This document shows, one piece after another, positions 15,322 to 22,352 of a stretch of DNA of 22,352 nucleotides. The DNA is taken from NCBI GenBank assembly GCA_035406685.1, contig DAONLM010000023.1, positions 1 to 22,352 on the forward strand. The letters run 5' to 3'. Below the pieces are notes generated by a model. It saw only the letters and a list, made by a program, of their open reading frames with translations. It did no database searches and was not told the origin of the DNA. The stretch's first letter is position 1, and each line of letters begins with the position of its first letter. This DNA is from DAONLM01 sp035406685 (lineage in GTDB: Bacteria; Spirochaetota; GWE2-31-10; MWDO01). Position numbers and translations under genes: made by a program.

Positions 15322-15371
15322 ATTAATCACAAAATTTCTTAGAAAATCCTTTACAACTTTTAGAAAAAAAA
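15322..15371 (-). promoter_or_regulatory. conserved leader/promoter region of ribbon-helix-helix-like copy 1
   Basis: Read on the - strand this 50-base stretch (T8-CTAAAAG, TTGTAAAGGATTTTCT, then TTTGTGATTAAT) matches 21940-21990 upstream of copy 2, with a one-base indel and three substitutions. Two direct repeats of TTTTCTAA lie about 21 bases apart, two helical turns, a layout suited to cooperative binding by ribbon-helix-helix dimers. TTGTAA or TTGTGA could serve as a -35, but no convincing -10 is assigned. The stretch ends 37 bases before the ATG. Confidence 0.6.
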
Positions 15372-15493
15372 TTAAAATTTCTATAAAGAAAATAGGAGAA
15401 CAAAAATAAATCTGGTAAAATCTACCTAATTTATTATTGCAAATTAGTCTTAATTATGATACTTACTTGCTATCTAATTTTACAGGTAATCTC

Positions 15494-18316
15494 ATGAATA
15501 ATATAAATGACATTATTATAACAGGTGCAAGAGAGCATAACTTAAAAAACATAAATCTTGTGTTACCAAGAAATAAAATGATCGTTATTTCTGGCGTGAG
15601 TGGTTCTGGAAAATCATCTCTTGCGTTTGATACAGTTTATGCAGAAGGTCAGAGAAGATATGTAGAATCCCTTTCAGCATATGCCCGTCAGTTTTTAGGA
15701 CAGATGGAGAAACCTGATGTGGATTATATTGATGGATTGAGTCCAGCAATTTCAATTGAGCAAAAGACAACTCATAGAAATCCAAGATCAACTGTTGCAA
15801 CTGTTACAGAAATTTATGATTATTTAAGGCTTCTTTTTGCACGAATAGGTACTCCTTATTGCTACAATTGTGGTGATAAAATAGAAAGCCAGACAATTGA
15901 TCAGATAATAGAGTTAATTCTTTCTCATAAAGATGGAACAAAAATAATGATACTTGCTCCAATAGCAAGAGATAGAAAGGGAGAATTTCAAAAACTATTC
16001 GAAGATGCTAAAAAAAGTGGCTTTGTTCGTGTAAGAGTTGATGGTAAAATTTATGATCTTGAAGAAAATATTACCTTAGAAAAAAATATTAAACATACCA
16101 TTGAGATTGTGGTTGATAGAATAGTTTTAAAAGAAAACATAAAAAAAAGACTTGCCGATTCTGTGGAGACTGCTTTGAGGCTTACAGATGGCCTTGTTGG
16201 TGTAGATTATGATGGAGAAACTATTTTGTATTCAGAAAAATTTGCATGCCTTAAATGTGGCATAAGTTATCCAGAAATTCAACCAAGAATTTTTTCTTTT
16301 AATAGTCCTCATGGCGCTTGTAAAGAATGCCATGGCCTTGGGGAAATGATGGAATTCAGTATTGATAAAATAATACCAAATAAAGAATTATCTATTAATG
16401 AAGGTGCAATACTGACACACCTCCCAAAATATAATTTTGTTTTTCAGCAATTGATCTCACTTTCAAATCATTATAATTTTAGTCTTGACACAAAATGGAA
16501 AGATCTACCAGAATATATTAAGAATATAATAATATATGGAAGTAATGAAGAGATAGACTTTAAATATACTCCAAAAGAGAGAAAAGGGGTATGGGAGTAT
16601 TCTAAAAGATTTAGTGGTATATTAAATGATCTAAAAAGAAGATATAGAGAATCAACGAGTGATGGTATAAAAGAATGGCTTGAAACATTTATGGCATCTC
16701 AAACTTGCCCTGTATGTAATGGTAAAAGACTCTCCCCTATTCCACTTTCTATAAAAATTGAAAATAAGAATATCTATGATATAACAACTTTATCCGTAAA
16801 CGAGGTTATTTCTTTTTTTGAAAATTTATCTTTGAATGAGACAGAAAAAAAGATTGCATATCAAATTTTGAAAGAATTAAAGAATAGACTTACTTTCTTA
16901 AAGAATGTTGGGCTCGAATACTTAACTCTTGATAGAAAGGCTTCGACTCTTTCTGGTGGTGAGGCTCAAAGAATAAGGCTTGCTACCCAGATAGGATCAA
17001 GGCTTGTTGGGGTTTTATACATTCTGGATGAACCAACAATTGGCTTACATCAGAGAGATAATGATAGACTTCTTTCTACTCTTTTTGAATTAAGAGACAT
17101 TGGCAATACTTTAATAGTGGTAGAACACGATGAACAGGTAATAAGAAGTGCTGACTATATTGTTGAACTTGGTCCTGGTGCTGGTGAGAACGGGGGATAT
17201 GTGATAGCAAAGGGAAGTCCAGAAGAGATAGAAAAAAATCCAGATTCCATTACAGGACATTTTCTTTCTGGTAAAAATAAGATTGATATTCCACAGAAAA
17301 GAAGAGATGGGAATGGATATTATTTGAGATTATATGGTGCAAAACTTCACAATTTAAAAAATATCAATGTTGAATTTCCTCTCGGTAAAATGATTTTAAT
17401 TACTGGTGTTAGTGGTTCTGGTAAATCTACTCTTGTAAATGACGTTTTGTTTCCTATTCTTTATAATAAATTAAATAGAGGTGCACTCGAAGAAAAAGGA
17501 TACGATAAAATAGAGGGACTTGAATATCTGGATAAAGTAATAAACATTGATCAGAGCCCCATAGGACGAACACCAAGATCAAATCCAGCAACCTATGTTG
17601 GAGTATTCTCATATATAAGAGATCTTTTTGCCTCACTGGAAGAGTCAAAAATAAGAGGCTATAAAAGTGGTAGATTTTCTTTTAATGTAAAAGGTGGAAG
17701 ATGTGAACATTGTCACGGTGATGGAGAAATTAAAATTGAGATGCATTTTTTACCGGATGTCTATATAAAATGTGATGTTTGTAAAGGGAAAAGATTTAAT
17801 AAAGAGACTCTTGAAGTTAAATATAAGGGATATTCTATTGCAGATGTACTTGATATGACTGTTGATAAGGCATGCGAGGTCTTTGAAAAACACCCAGCTA
17901 TTTTTAAAAAACTCACAACATTAAAAGATGTTGGCCTTGGCTATATAAAATTAGGGCAGTCAAGCGTTACTCTTTCTGGCGGTGAAGCCCAGAGGGTAAA
18001 ACTTGCTCTTGAATTATCAAAAAAGAGCACTGGAAAAACTCTTTATATACTTGATGAACCAACTACTGGACTTCATTTTGCTGATGTTAAGCAACTTATA
18101 ACTGTTTTAAATAGATTGGTTGATAATGGTAATACAATGATAATTATAGAACATAATCTTGATGTTATAAAAATTGCTGATCATATAATTGATCTTGGTC
18201 CAGAAGGTGGTGAGAAAGGCGGTGAAATAGTAGCACAGGGCACACCTGAAGAGATATGTAAAATTGAAAAGTCTCATATGGCAAGATATCTAAAAGAAAT
18301 TTTGTATAAAAAATAA
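15494..18316 (+). CDS. uvrA: excinuclease ABC subunit A
   Basis: 940 residues from this start, the same length as the Escherichia coli protein. It is the damage-sensing ATPase of nucleotide-excision repair and loads UvrB on DNA. It has two ABC modules: Walker A GVSGSGKSS near 36 and GVSGSGKST near 640, signatures LSGGEAQRIRLA and LSGGEAQRVKLA, and Walker B LYILDEPTIGLH and LYILDEPTTGLH. Zinc-binding cysteines are present in CYNCG, CLKCG...CKECHG and CEHCHG...CDVCKG. A TTG at 15437 opens the same frame 57 bases earlier, but MNNINDIIITGAREHNL is the normal N-terminus and AGGT sits six bases before ATG 15494, so that is the start chosen. Single gene, divergent from the ribbon-helix-helix-like gene. 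uvrB is not in the window. Confidence 0.98.
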   Translation: MNNINDIIITGAREHNLKNINLVLPRNKMIVISGVSGSGKSSLAFDTVYAEGQRRYVESLSAYARQFLGQMEKPDVDYIDGLSPAISIEQKTTHRNPRSTVATVTEIYDYLRLLFARIGTPYCYNCGDKIESQTIDQIIELILSHKDGTKIMILAPIARDRKGEFQKLFEDAKKSGFVRVRVDGKIYDLEENITLEKNIKHTIEIVVDRIVLKENIKKRLADSVETALRLTDGLVGVDYDGETILYSEKFACLKCGISYPEIQPRIFSFNSPHGACKECHGLGEMMEFSIDKIIPNKELSINEGAILTHLPKYNFVFQQLISLSNHYNFSLDTKWKDLPEYIKNIIIYGSNEEIDFKYTPKERKGVWEYSKRFSGILNDLKRRYRESTSDGIKEWLETFMASQTCPVCNGKRLSPIPLSIKIENKNIYDITTLSVNEVISFFENLSLNETEKKIAYQILKELKNRLTFLKNVGLEYLTLDRKASTLSGGEAQRIRLATQIGSRLVGVLYILDEPTIGLHQRDNDRLLSTLFELRDIGNTLIVVEHDEQVIRSADYIVELGPGAGENGGYVIAKGSPEEIEKNPDSITGHFLSGKNKIDIPQKRRDGNGYYLRLYGAKLHNLKNINVEFPLGKMILITGVSGSGKSTLVNDVLFPILYNKLNRGALEEKGYDKIEGLEYLDKVINIDQSPIGRTPRSNPATYVGVFSYIRDLFASLEESKIRGYKSGRFSFNVKGGRCEHCHGDGEIKIEMHFLPDVYIKCDVCKGKRFNKETLEVKYKGYSIADVLDMTVDKACEVFEKHPAIFKKLTTLKDVGLGYIKLGQSSVTLSGGEAQRVKLALELSKKSTGKTLYILDEPTTGLHFADVKQLITVLNRLVDNGNTMIIIEHNLDVIKIADHIIDLGPEGGEKGGEIVAQGTPEEICKIEKSHMARYLKEILYKK

Positions 18317-18664
18317 TTTTTTTTGATAAAAAGATAAATATTGGTTTACTTGTTAGTAAGAGATAATCCAGCAATTTACATTATCACTAAAAATTTACAT
18401 AATAATTGTCATACTTGATCATAAATATATTTTAATTATATTAAAAAATAATCGTTATTCTCTAAACATATCCCCTGCAATAAATAGAGATATCCCCATT
18501 CTGAAATATCTACTAATAAAAATACACTACATGATAAGTATAAATTAGATCTCTATATTTTATTACGACAATTGTCACATCAATGTTATAAAACTGATAT
18601 TTTTTATAAAATATTTCTTGATAAAGATAAAATTAGAATAAAAACCACAAATATAGGTGCTATA
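18317..18664. other. 348-bp non-coding gap between convergent genes
   Basis: Neither strand carries a plausible gene. It holds two direct repeats, ATATCCCC (18468-18475) and GATATCCCC (18489-18497), start to start about 21 bases apart. It also has a 10-bp palindrome GACAATTGTC (18567-18576) and an all-A/T hairpin (18597-18614). No clear terminator for uvrA or for the lipoprotein gene is visible. Confidence 0.6.
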
Positions 18665-19600
18665 CTAAAATTTCTCAAACTCCTGTAATCCTATAGCCTC
18701 AAGTTCTTCAGCCCAATTAAAATAAAGGCTAGCAGAATCATAATCTCTTACAATTGTCTTATAAACAGCAATATTATATGCAGCAACACCTCTTGCATAA
18801 CTCGGATTTGTCTCATCTGAAAAAATTTGCTCCCATATCAAAAGAGCCTCTTCGAGCCTTGCCTGTTTAACATATTCCTGTGCCTTATAAAAATCCTCAT
18901 TAAATCCCATTTTAAACTCAATGTATTCTTTACTAATAGGTATCAATCTTTTAGAAAAAAAATCCTTAAAAATAGGATCCATTGTCCCATATATAAGATC
19001 ATAATTATCTATATTCTTTAAATTCTTTTGAGCAAAGTCTTCAATTGGCGGTAAAATCTTTTCCATCTCTATTGCCTTTTTTATATCAGAATACTCTTTT
19101 GAAATATATGCTTCATCTGTTATCGCAAATTCGAGATCATTATTTTCAAGAGTCACTTCTTTATAATATTCTGATTGCCTTGAGATAACAATCTTAACAT
19201 TAACCCTAATTCTCTTTTCATAAGAGATACTATTATGATAAAAAATATATTTCCCATCTGGTTTTTTAAATGGTTCTTTATAATTAGATTTCCAACTATC
19301 TATTATTTCATAATTTAAATCTGTAAATTCTATATTTAATTCATGGCTTAAGCCATCTCTTTTATGTTCCAGTATAGAAATCTGGGGCTTTTGCAAGCCC
19401 CTATTTCTATAAAATTTTAAAATGTATTCTTCTAAAGCCTTTGAAAAAAGTTTATCCTTACAAATTATATTTATCTTTTTTACTCTGTTAAAATCTATAT
19501 CTTCAAATTCTATAAATTTTTCCATTATATATTTGAATTTTAAAGATAAACAGGAAAAAGATAAAAATATTAAAATACAAAAGATCAAACTTTTTTTCAT
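18665..19600 (-). CDS. putative lipoprotein with C-terminal TPR-like segment
   Basis: 311 residues. The N-terminus MKKSLIFCILIFLSFSC fits a lipoprotein signal peptide with Cys17 as the lipid-modified residue, so the protein should sit on a periplasm-facing membrane or be exported. The middle (about 40-200) is a mixed alpha/beta domain I cannot name. Residues about 240-300 (KQARLEEALLIWEQIF, then ARGVAAYNIAVYKTIVRDYDSASLYFNWA) look like a TPR pair. The layout resembles the DUF6340-type lipoproteins of Bacteroidetes, an uncertain similarity. It follows the CsgG-like lipoprotein gene after 22 bases with little ribosome binding site, so the two are probably co-transcribed and may form a pair. A strong hairpin lies inside the coding sequence (19373-19411). 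Confidence 0.75.
   Translation of the reverse strand: MKKSLIFCILIFLSFSCLSLKFKYIMEKFIEFEDIDFNRVKKINIICKDKLFSKALEEYILKFYRNRGLQKPQISILEHKRDGLSHELNIEFTDLNYEIIDSWKSNYKEPFKKPDGKYIFYHNSISYEKRIRVNVKIVISRQSEYYKEVTLENNDLEFAITDEAYISKEYSDIKKAIEMEKILPPIEDFAQKNLKNIDNYDLIYGTMDPIFKDFFSKRLIPISKEYIEFKMGFNEDFYKAQEYVKQARLEEALLIWEQIFSDETNPSYARGVAAYNIAVYKTIVRDYDSASLYFNWAEELEAIGLQEFEKF
19373..19411. repeat. strong hairpin inside lipoprotein coding sequence
   Basis: TATAGAAAT (19373-19381) and GGGGCTT (19384-19390) pair perfectly with AAGCCCC (19395-19401) and ATTTCTATA (19403-19411), with a small internal mismatch (CT against T) and a TTGC loop, 16 pairs in all. It falls in codons for NRGLQKP. No T-run follows on either strand, so it is not a terminator. 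The GGGGCTT core resembles the terminator stem at 6375-6397. Confidence 0.6.
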
Positions 19601-19622
19601 TGCTTTTAAACCAATTAAAATT

Positions 19623-20720
19623 CTACCAATCGTTATTTGAAGATGAAGAATTGCTATCTTTCTTCTCTATCTGTTTTTTTAATTTCTCTTGTGATACAAT
19701 TCTATCTTTTATAGACTTTAATGCAGCAAGATGTAGTTTAGTAGGATCATACTTAACTGCCTTCTCATAATATGTTTTAGCAGTCTCTAAATCACCCTTA
19801 ATCTCATAAACACAGCCCAGATTATAATAGTGCTTTGACTTAACTTCAAGCTTTGTTATGGATTCTATTGCTGGCATACTATCAATCATTATACCCATTG
19901 CCTCATCATAAAGTTCTGCCTTAATAAATTGAATAAATTTAGCATTTATAGAATCCCCACTTATTACTTCAAAAGACATTTTCTCCTGAACATAATATGG
20001 AGCAACCTTCTTGGCAAAATTATCTGCAAATTCTTTACCTGTTGCAATTAATATTTCATTAATAGTAGGAAAAGTAGAAACTATCTTACCATTATTCTTT
20101 ACTACACTTAATGTATTTTCTGGTTTATCATCAATCCATGTCTCGTAAATACCTTTATATGATTCTGATTCATTATGAATAAGTGTGCCATTTTTAATAT
20201 CAAGCATCCTTATATCAATTGTAAAAAATACAGAATATATTGTTGAACTAACATTTTCATCAACATATCTATACTTTGGAATCTTTACATTATTTATATA
20301 TTCATATCCTTCCAGATATTTTCTCTTTACAACCATTACTCCACTCTCTTTCTTTTCTATTACAGACTTATAAGAACCAATAACTATAGCCTGAGCACCA
20401 GCAAGTTTACCAAGTTTAACAGCAGTACTATCGTCAAATTCATCCCTATTGTAAAGATTCTGTTCTTTTAAAATAAGATCAAGATTTTCTCTATCGATGA
20501 GTTCATATCTCTCTTTTACCTCTTCTCTTCCAAAAACATTCAAAAGAAGTCCATACATCTCTTCTTTATACTTACTGCCAGATGCAAGAACAGCAATTGT
20601 CTTAATATCAGCAGAAACATTAATGTCTGCTGGTTTAAGATACTTTACTTTTTTGTTAACTGTAAGGCATGATAAAAACAAAAAAATAATAATAAAACTC
20701 AAAATATAAAATCTTTTCAT
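19623..20720 (-). CDS. CsgG-like lipoprotein with C-terminal TPR
   Basis: 365 residues. Lipoprotein signal MKRFYILSFIIIFLFLSC with Cys18. Residues about 35-240 carry CsgG/LpoB-style features: IKTIAVLAS, a segment YELIDRENLDLILKEQNL typical of the 'R..L..IL.EQ' helix, then KLGKLAGAQAIVIGSY and a strand-rich stretch ending FFTIDIRMLDIKNGTLIH. Residues about 290-322 form a TPR (YYNLGCVYEIKGDLETAKTYYEKAVKYDP), and the tail is Ser/Asn-rich. CsgG-type domains build or regulate envelope assemblies; here a periplasm-facing scaffold or regulator is more likely than a secretion pore. First gene of a two-lipoprotein transcript with its own promoter and an AGGAG binding site. The MinD-like gene is upstream on the same strand but has a separate promoter. 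Confidence 0.8.
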   Translation of the reverse strand: MKRFYILSFIIIFLFLSCLTVNKKVKYLKPADINVSADIKTIAVLASGSKYKEEMYGLLLNVFGREEVKERYELIDRENLDLILKEQNLYNRDEFDDSTAVKLGKLAGAQAIVIGSYKSVIEKKESGVMVVKRKYLEGYEYINNVKIPKYRYVDENVSSTIYSVFFTIDIRMLDIKNGTLIHNESESYKGIYETWIDDKPENTLSVVKNNGKIVSTFPTINEILIATGKEFADNFAKKVAPYYVQEKMSFEVISGDSINAKFIQFIKAELYDEAMGIMIDSMPAIESITKLEVKSKHYYNLGCVYEIKGDLETAKTYYEKAVKYDPTKLHLAALKSIKDRIVSQEKLKKQIEKKDSNSSSSNNDW

Positions 20721-20754
20721 TTTAATTCTCCTAATTATAAAATTTACATTATTT

Positions 20755-20783
20755 ATTTTAATTAATTATTTAAAATAAGTCAA
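20755..20783 (-). promoter_or_regulatory. promoter for the two-lipoprotein operon
   Basis: On the - strand TTGACT (20778-20783, 5/6), a 17-base spacer and TAAAAT (20755-20760, 5/6), about 35 bases before the ATG at 20720. It lies in the 112-bp gap after the MinD-like gene. Confidence 0.65.
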
Positions 20784-20832
20784 GATTAAATCAAAAAAAT
20801 AAAACAAATATAAAATTTTTCGATAAAATTAT

Positions 20833-21807
20833 TTATTTTAAAATATTTTCCATATCTTCATAAATAACATCTAAGGAATCAATATCTTCACTAAAAATAG
20901 TGACTGGATAATTATGAAATTCTAACAACCTTTGAACTATTTTAGCACAGTTTTCAACCCATTTTGATGATATTCCAGATTTACAAAGAGGTTTTCTTGC
21001 GATTACAAAATTTCTTGCCGCACTTTCTTCTGGGAGTAAACCTAAATATTCGATGTCAAGTCCAAGATTTTTTGATATAATGTTTCTTAAATTTTCTCCA
21101 AAAGATATATCTCTCTCATTATTGCCCATATTCAATACTAATTTTGGGAAAAAATTATTCACAAGATTCTCAATTCTTTCTTTATATTCTGAAAAATCTT
21201 TCTTTAAAATTTCAATATAATCTTTAAATCTTAAATCATCTTTTTCAAGCCTAAGAGAGGCCGCCTCTATAATCTTTTGTTTAACACTCTCTTTCTTACT
21301 GAATCCCTGTAAAATATATCTATAAAAAGCATTTTTCAAAAAAGAGTATAAATTTAACACAGATGTAAGCTCTGGTGTTGTTATCAATATTCCACAATTT
21401 GAAATAAGAAAAAAATCTACAATATTATTAGAACTTCCAGAGGCAAGATCAAGAATAACCCAATCAGCATCTATTTTTGATATTTCTGATAAAATTTTTT
21501 TCTTTTTAGAAAAAGAGATATTTGCTGTCCCCACAAAAAGGGCATCTCCTGGTACAAAATATAAATTAGTGTATTCTGTCTTATGAATAAGTTCAGAAAA
21601 ATTCGTTATTCTATTATTAATGAAATGGCCAAGTCCTGGTAAATCATTTTTTATTCCAAGCATTGTATGAAGATTACTTCCACCAAGATCAAGATCAATT
21701 GCCACTACCTTTGAGCATCTCTCTGCAAGCATAATACTCAAATTAGTAACAAAAAATGTCTTACCTACCCCACCCTTCCCTGATGCTACTGGCAATATTT
21801 TAGCCAT
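20833..21807 (-). CDS. MinD/ParA-family ATPase
   Basis: 324 residues. A deviant Walker A motif with signature lysine (KGGVGKT, residues 11-17, K11 and K16) is followed by the switch region VVAIDLDLGGSN (D38, D40) and the Walker B-like WVILDLASGSS (D120). Such ATPases dimerise on ATP and position cell-division, chromosome, flagellar or envelope machinery. The C-terminal third (about 170-324) is longer and more charged than in MinD, and I see no obvious membrane-targeting amphipathic helix like that of MinD. No minC, minE, parB or flhF lies nearby, so the cargo is unknown. A FlhG-like or general positioning role is equally possible. The GGAGG site is 11 bases before the ATG. Divergent from ribbon-helix-helix-like copy 2. 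Confidence 0.85.
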   Translation of the reverse strand: MAKILPVASGKGGVGKTFFVTNLSIMLAERCSKVVAIDLDLGGSNLHTMLGIKNDLPGLGHFINNRITNFSELIHKTEYTNLYFVPGDALFVGTANISFSKKKKILSEISKIDADWVILDLASGSSNNIVDFFLISNCGILITTPELTSVLNLYSFLKNAFYRYILQGFSKKESVKQKIIEAASLRLEKDDLRFKDYIEILKKDFSEYKERIENLVNNFFPKLVLNMGNNERDISFGENLRNIISKNLGLDIEYLGLLPEESAARNFVIARKPLCKSGISSKWVENCAKIVQRLLEFHNYPVTIFSEDIDSLDVIYEDMENILK

Positions 21808-21866
21808 TTATTAAAAATCCTCCATTTTTTAAAATAACGATGAAAGATCAATATCCTTCTTTGATT

Positions 21867-21895
21867 ATTATAACAAATTAAATAATGTTAATCAA
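21867..21895 (-). promoter_or_regulatory. promoter for the MinD-like gene
   Basis: On the - strand TTGATT (21890-21895, 4/6), a 17-base spacer and a perfect TATAAT (21867-21872). The predicted start near 21860 leaves a leader of about 53 nt. Confidence 0.65.
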
Positions 21896-21939
21896 TAATT
21901 TACTCCATTTCACACTAAATTTTAAGATAAAAATTTTTA

Positions 21940-21990
21940 TTTTTTTTCTAAAAGATTGTAAAGGATTTTCTCAAAAAATTTGTGATTAAT
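21940..21990 (+). promoter_or_regulatory. conserved leader/promoter region of ribbon-helix-helix-like copy 2
   Basis: About 47 of 51 positions match the region upstream of copy 1 (15371-15322 on the - strand). It is preceded by a 14-bp A/T palindrome (21927-21940). The stretch ends 31 bases before the ATG at 22022, and a GGAGG site lies at 22011-22015. Similarity weakens on both sides, so the shared part is a discrete block, not a general duplication of the whole intergenic region. Confidence 0.6.
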
Positions 21991-22021
21991 TAATAAAAAC
22001 TATTTTTTATGGAGGATTAGT

Positions 22022-22324
22022 ATGAATACAAAACTAAATTACAAAAAAGACCAGGAGTTACATTTTGTAACTACTTCAGAGATGAAAAACAAATTAAAAA
22101 ATATTGCTAAAAGTTTAAATCTTTCTTTGTCTGCATTAATTGCCTATGTGCTTATGAAATTTGCTGATAGGGTGAAGCAAAGATATTGCTTTGGTAATGA
22201 GGATGGCAATATTTATGAAAGAATAGATGCTGATGCCTCTATTCATTTTTATATTTCAAAGGAGGATTATCGGTTCCTAAAGAAGATGCATGCTGATTTA
22301 ACCCAAGTTTGTCATGGAATTTGA
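22022..22324 (+). CDS. tandem ribbon-helix-helix-like protein, copy 2 (shortened, probably frameshifted)
   Basis: The frame runs 100 residues to TGA at 22322-22324. Residues 12-93 match copy 1 residues 15-96 (62 of 82 identical), covering the first ribbon-helix-helix-like unit, the RYCFG...DADA linker and the first half of the second unit (SIHFYISKEDYRFLKKMHADL). After that the two part abruptly: copy 2 ends TQVCHGI, while copy 1 continues FFSMAKLLRSVLEVF. Shifting one base near 22308 gives an open frame to the window end that restores F-x-M and a hydrophobic helix-like IL..IL pattern. So this is either a frameshifted gene, a recombined 3' end or a sequencing error. The window stops 28 bases later, so the true end is unseen. 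The ribosome binding site GGAGG is strong. Confidence 0.65.
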   Translation: MNTKLNYKKDQELHFVTTSEMKNKLKNIAKSLNLSLSALIAYVLMKFADRVKQRYCFGNEDGNIYERIDADASIHFYISKEDYRFLKKMHADLTQVCHGI

Positions 22325-22352
22325 AATTTTACCAATTTTATGCGGAATGAGA

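Noticed and set aside
15437..15493. Upstream TTG start for UvrA adding 19 residues
   Set aside because: The added residues are unlike any UvrA N-terminus. ATG 15494 gives the normal start and a 940-residue length and has AGGT at suitable spacing.
18567..18576. GACAATTGTC palindrome as an operator
   Set aside because: The same or similar strings appear inside hisD (near 12918) and the ribbon-helix-helix-like gene (near 14830), and there is no promoter nearby on either strand.
21927..21940. 14-bp palindrome ATAAAAATTTTTAT upstream of copy 2 as an operator
   Set aside because: It is pure A/T in very A/T-rich DNA and has no exact counterpart upstream of copy 1, so chance is likely.
1..22352. 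CRISPR array, tRNA or rRNA genes, insertion-sequence transposase
   Set aside because: No evenly spaced direct repeats, no tRNA-like cloverleaf with CCA-end context, no rRNA-like GC-rich conserved stretch and no transposase motif were seen on either strand.

Overview
The window is AT-rich throughout (roughly a quarter to 30% G+C by eye), with A/T-ending codons, strong GGAGG-type ribosome binding sites and clear sigma-70-like promoters. The organism is probably a low-GC bacterium with an outer membrane. A spirochaete (Spirochaetota) is my best guess, from the style of the adenosine deaminase, the lipoproteins and the giant Ig-repeat protein with a barrel-like end. No rRNA or other phylogenetic marker beyond UvrA is present, so this stays an inference.

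Layout, left to right. 1-134 is the tail of a gene entering from the left. 135-590 is a mostly non-coding stretch holding a tiny ORF, a 49-bp repeated element and a good promoter. 597-4320 is a two-gene + strand operon: a large membrane protein with a spermidine-synthase-like core between two membrane blocks, then an exported metallo-beta-lactamase-fold hydrolase. A GATATCCC-rich inverted-repeat cluster separates these from a long - strand block. In transcription order that block is hisG-hisD (14536-12579, stop/start overlap), a 1978-aa exported Ig-repeat protein (12360-6424) ending at an intrinsic terminator, a DUF4130-type DNA-metabolism protein (6355-5612) and adenosine deaminase (5533-4496). 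Next come a - strand gene for a tandem ribbon-helix-helix-like protein (14745-15284) and divergent uvrA (15494-18316). After a 348-bp gap between convergent genes there are two lipoprotein genes (CsgG-like plus TPR, then a second TPR-like one) and a MinD/ParA-family ATPase, all on the - strand. A second copy of the ribbon-helix-helix-like gene runs off the right edge.

The core genes do ordinary work: histidine synthesis, nucleotide-excision repair, purine salvage and envelope biogenesis. The less ordinary signals are regulatory and repetitive. (1) The two ribbon-helix-helix-like genes share about 76% protein identity over 82 residues and a nearly identical 50-bp stretch upstream, which suggests a multicopy, possibly self-regulating family. 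(2) A 49-bp element (40/49 identical, no gaps) lies 26-33 bp upstream of two strong promoters, one for hisGD and one for the membrane-protein operon. (3) A perfect 17-bp palindrome fills the -35/-10 spacer of the hisG promoter. (4) GATATCCC motifs recur in three intergenic regions, once as a 10-bp-arm hairpin with a competing third arm.
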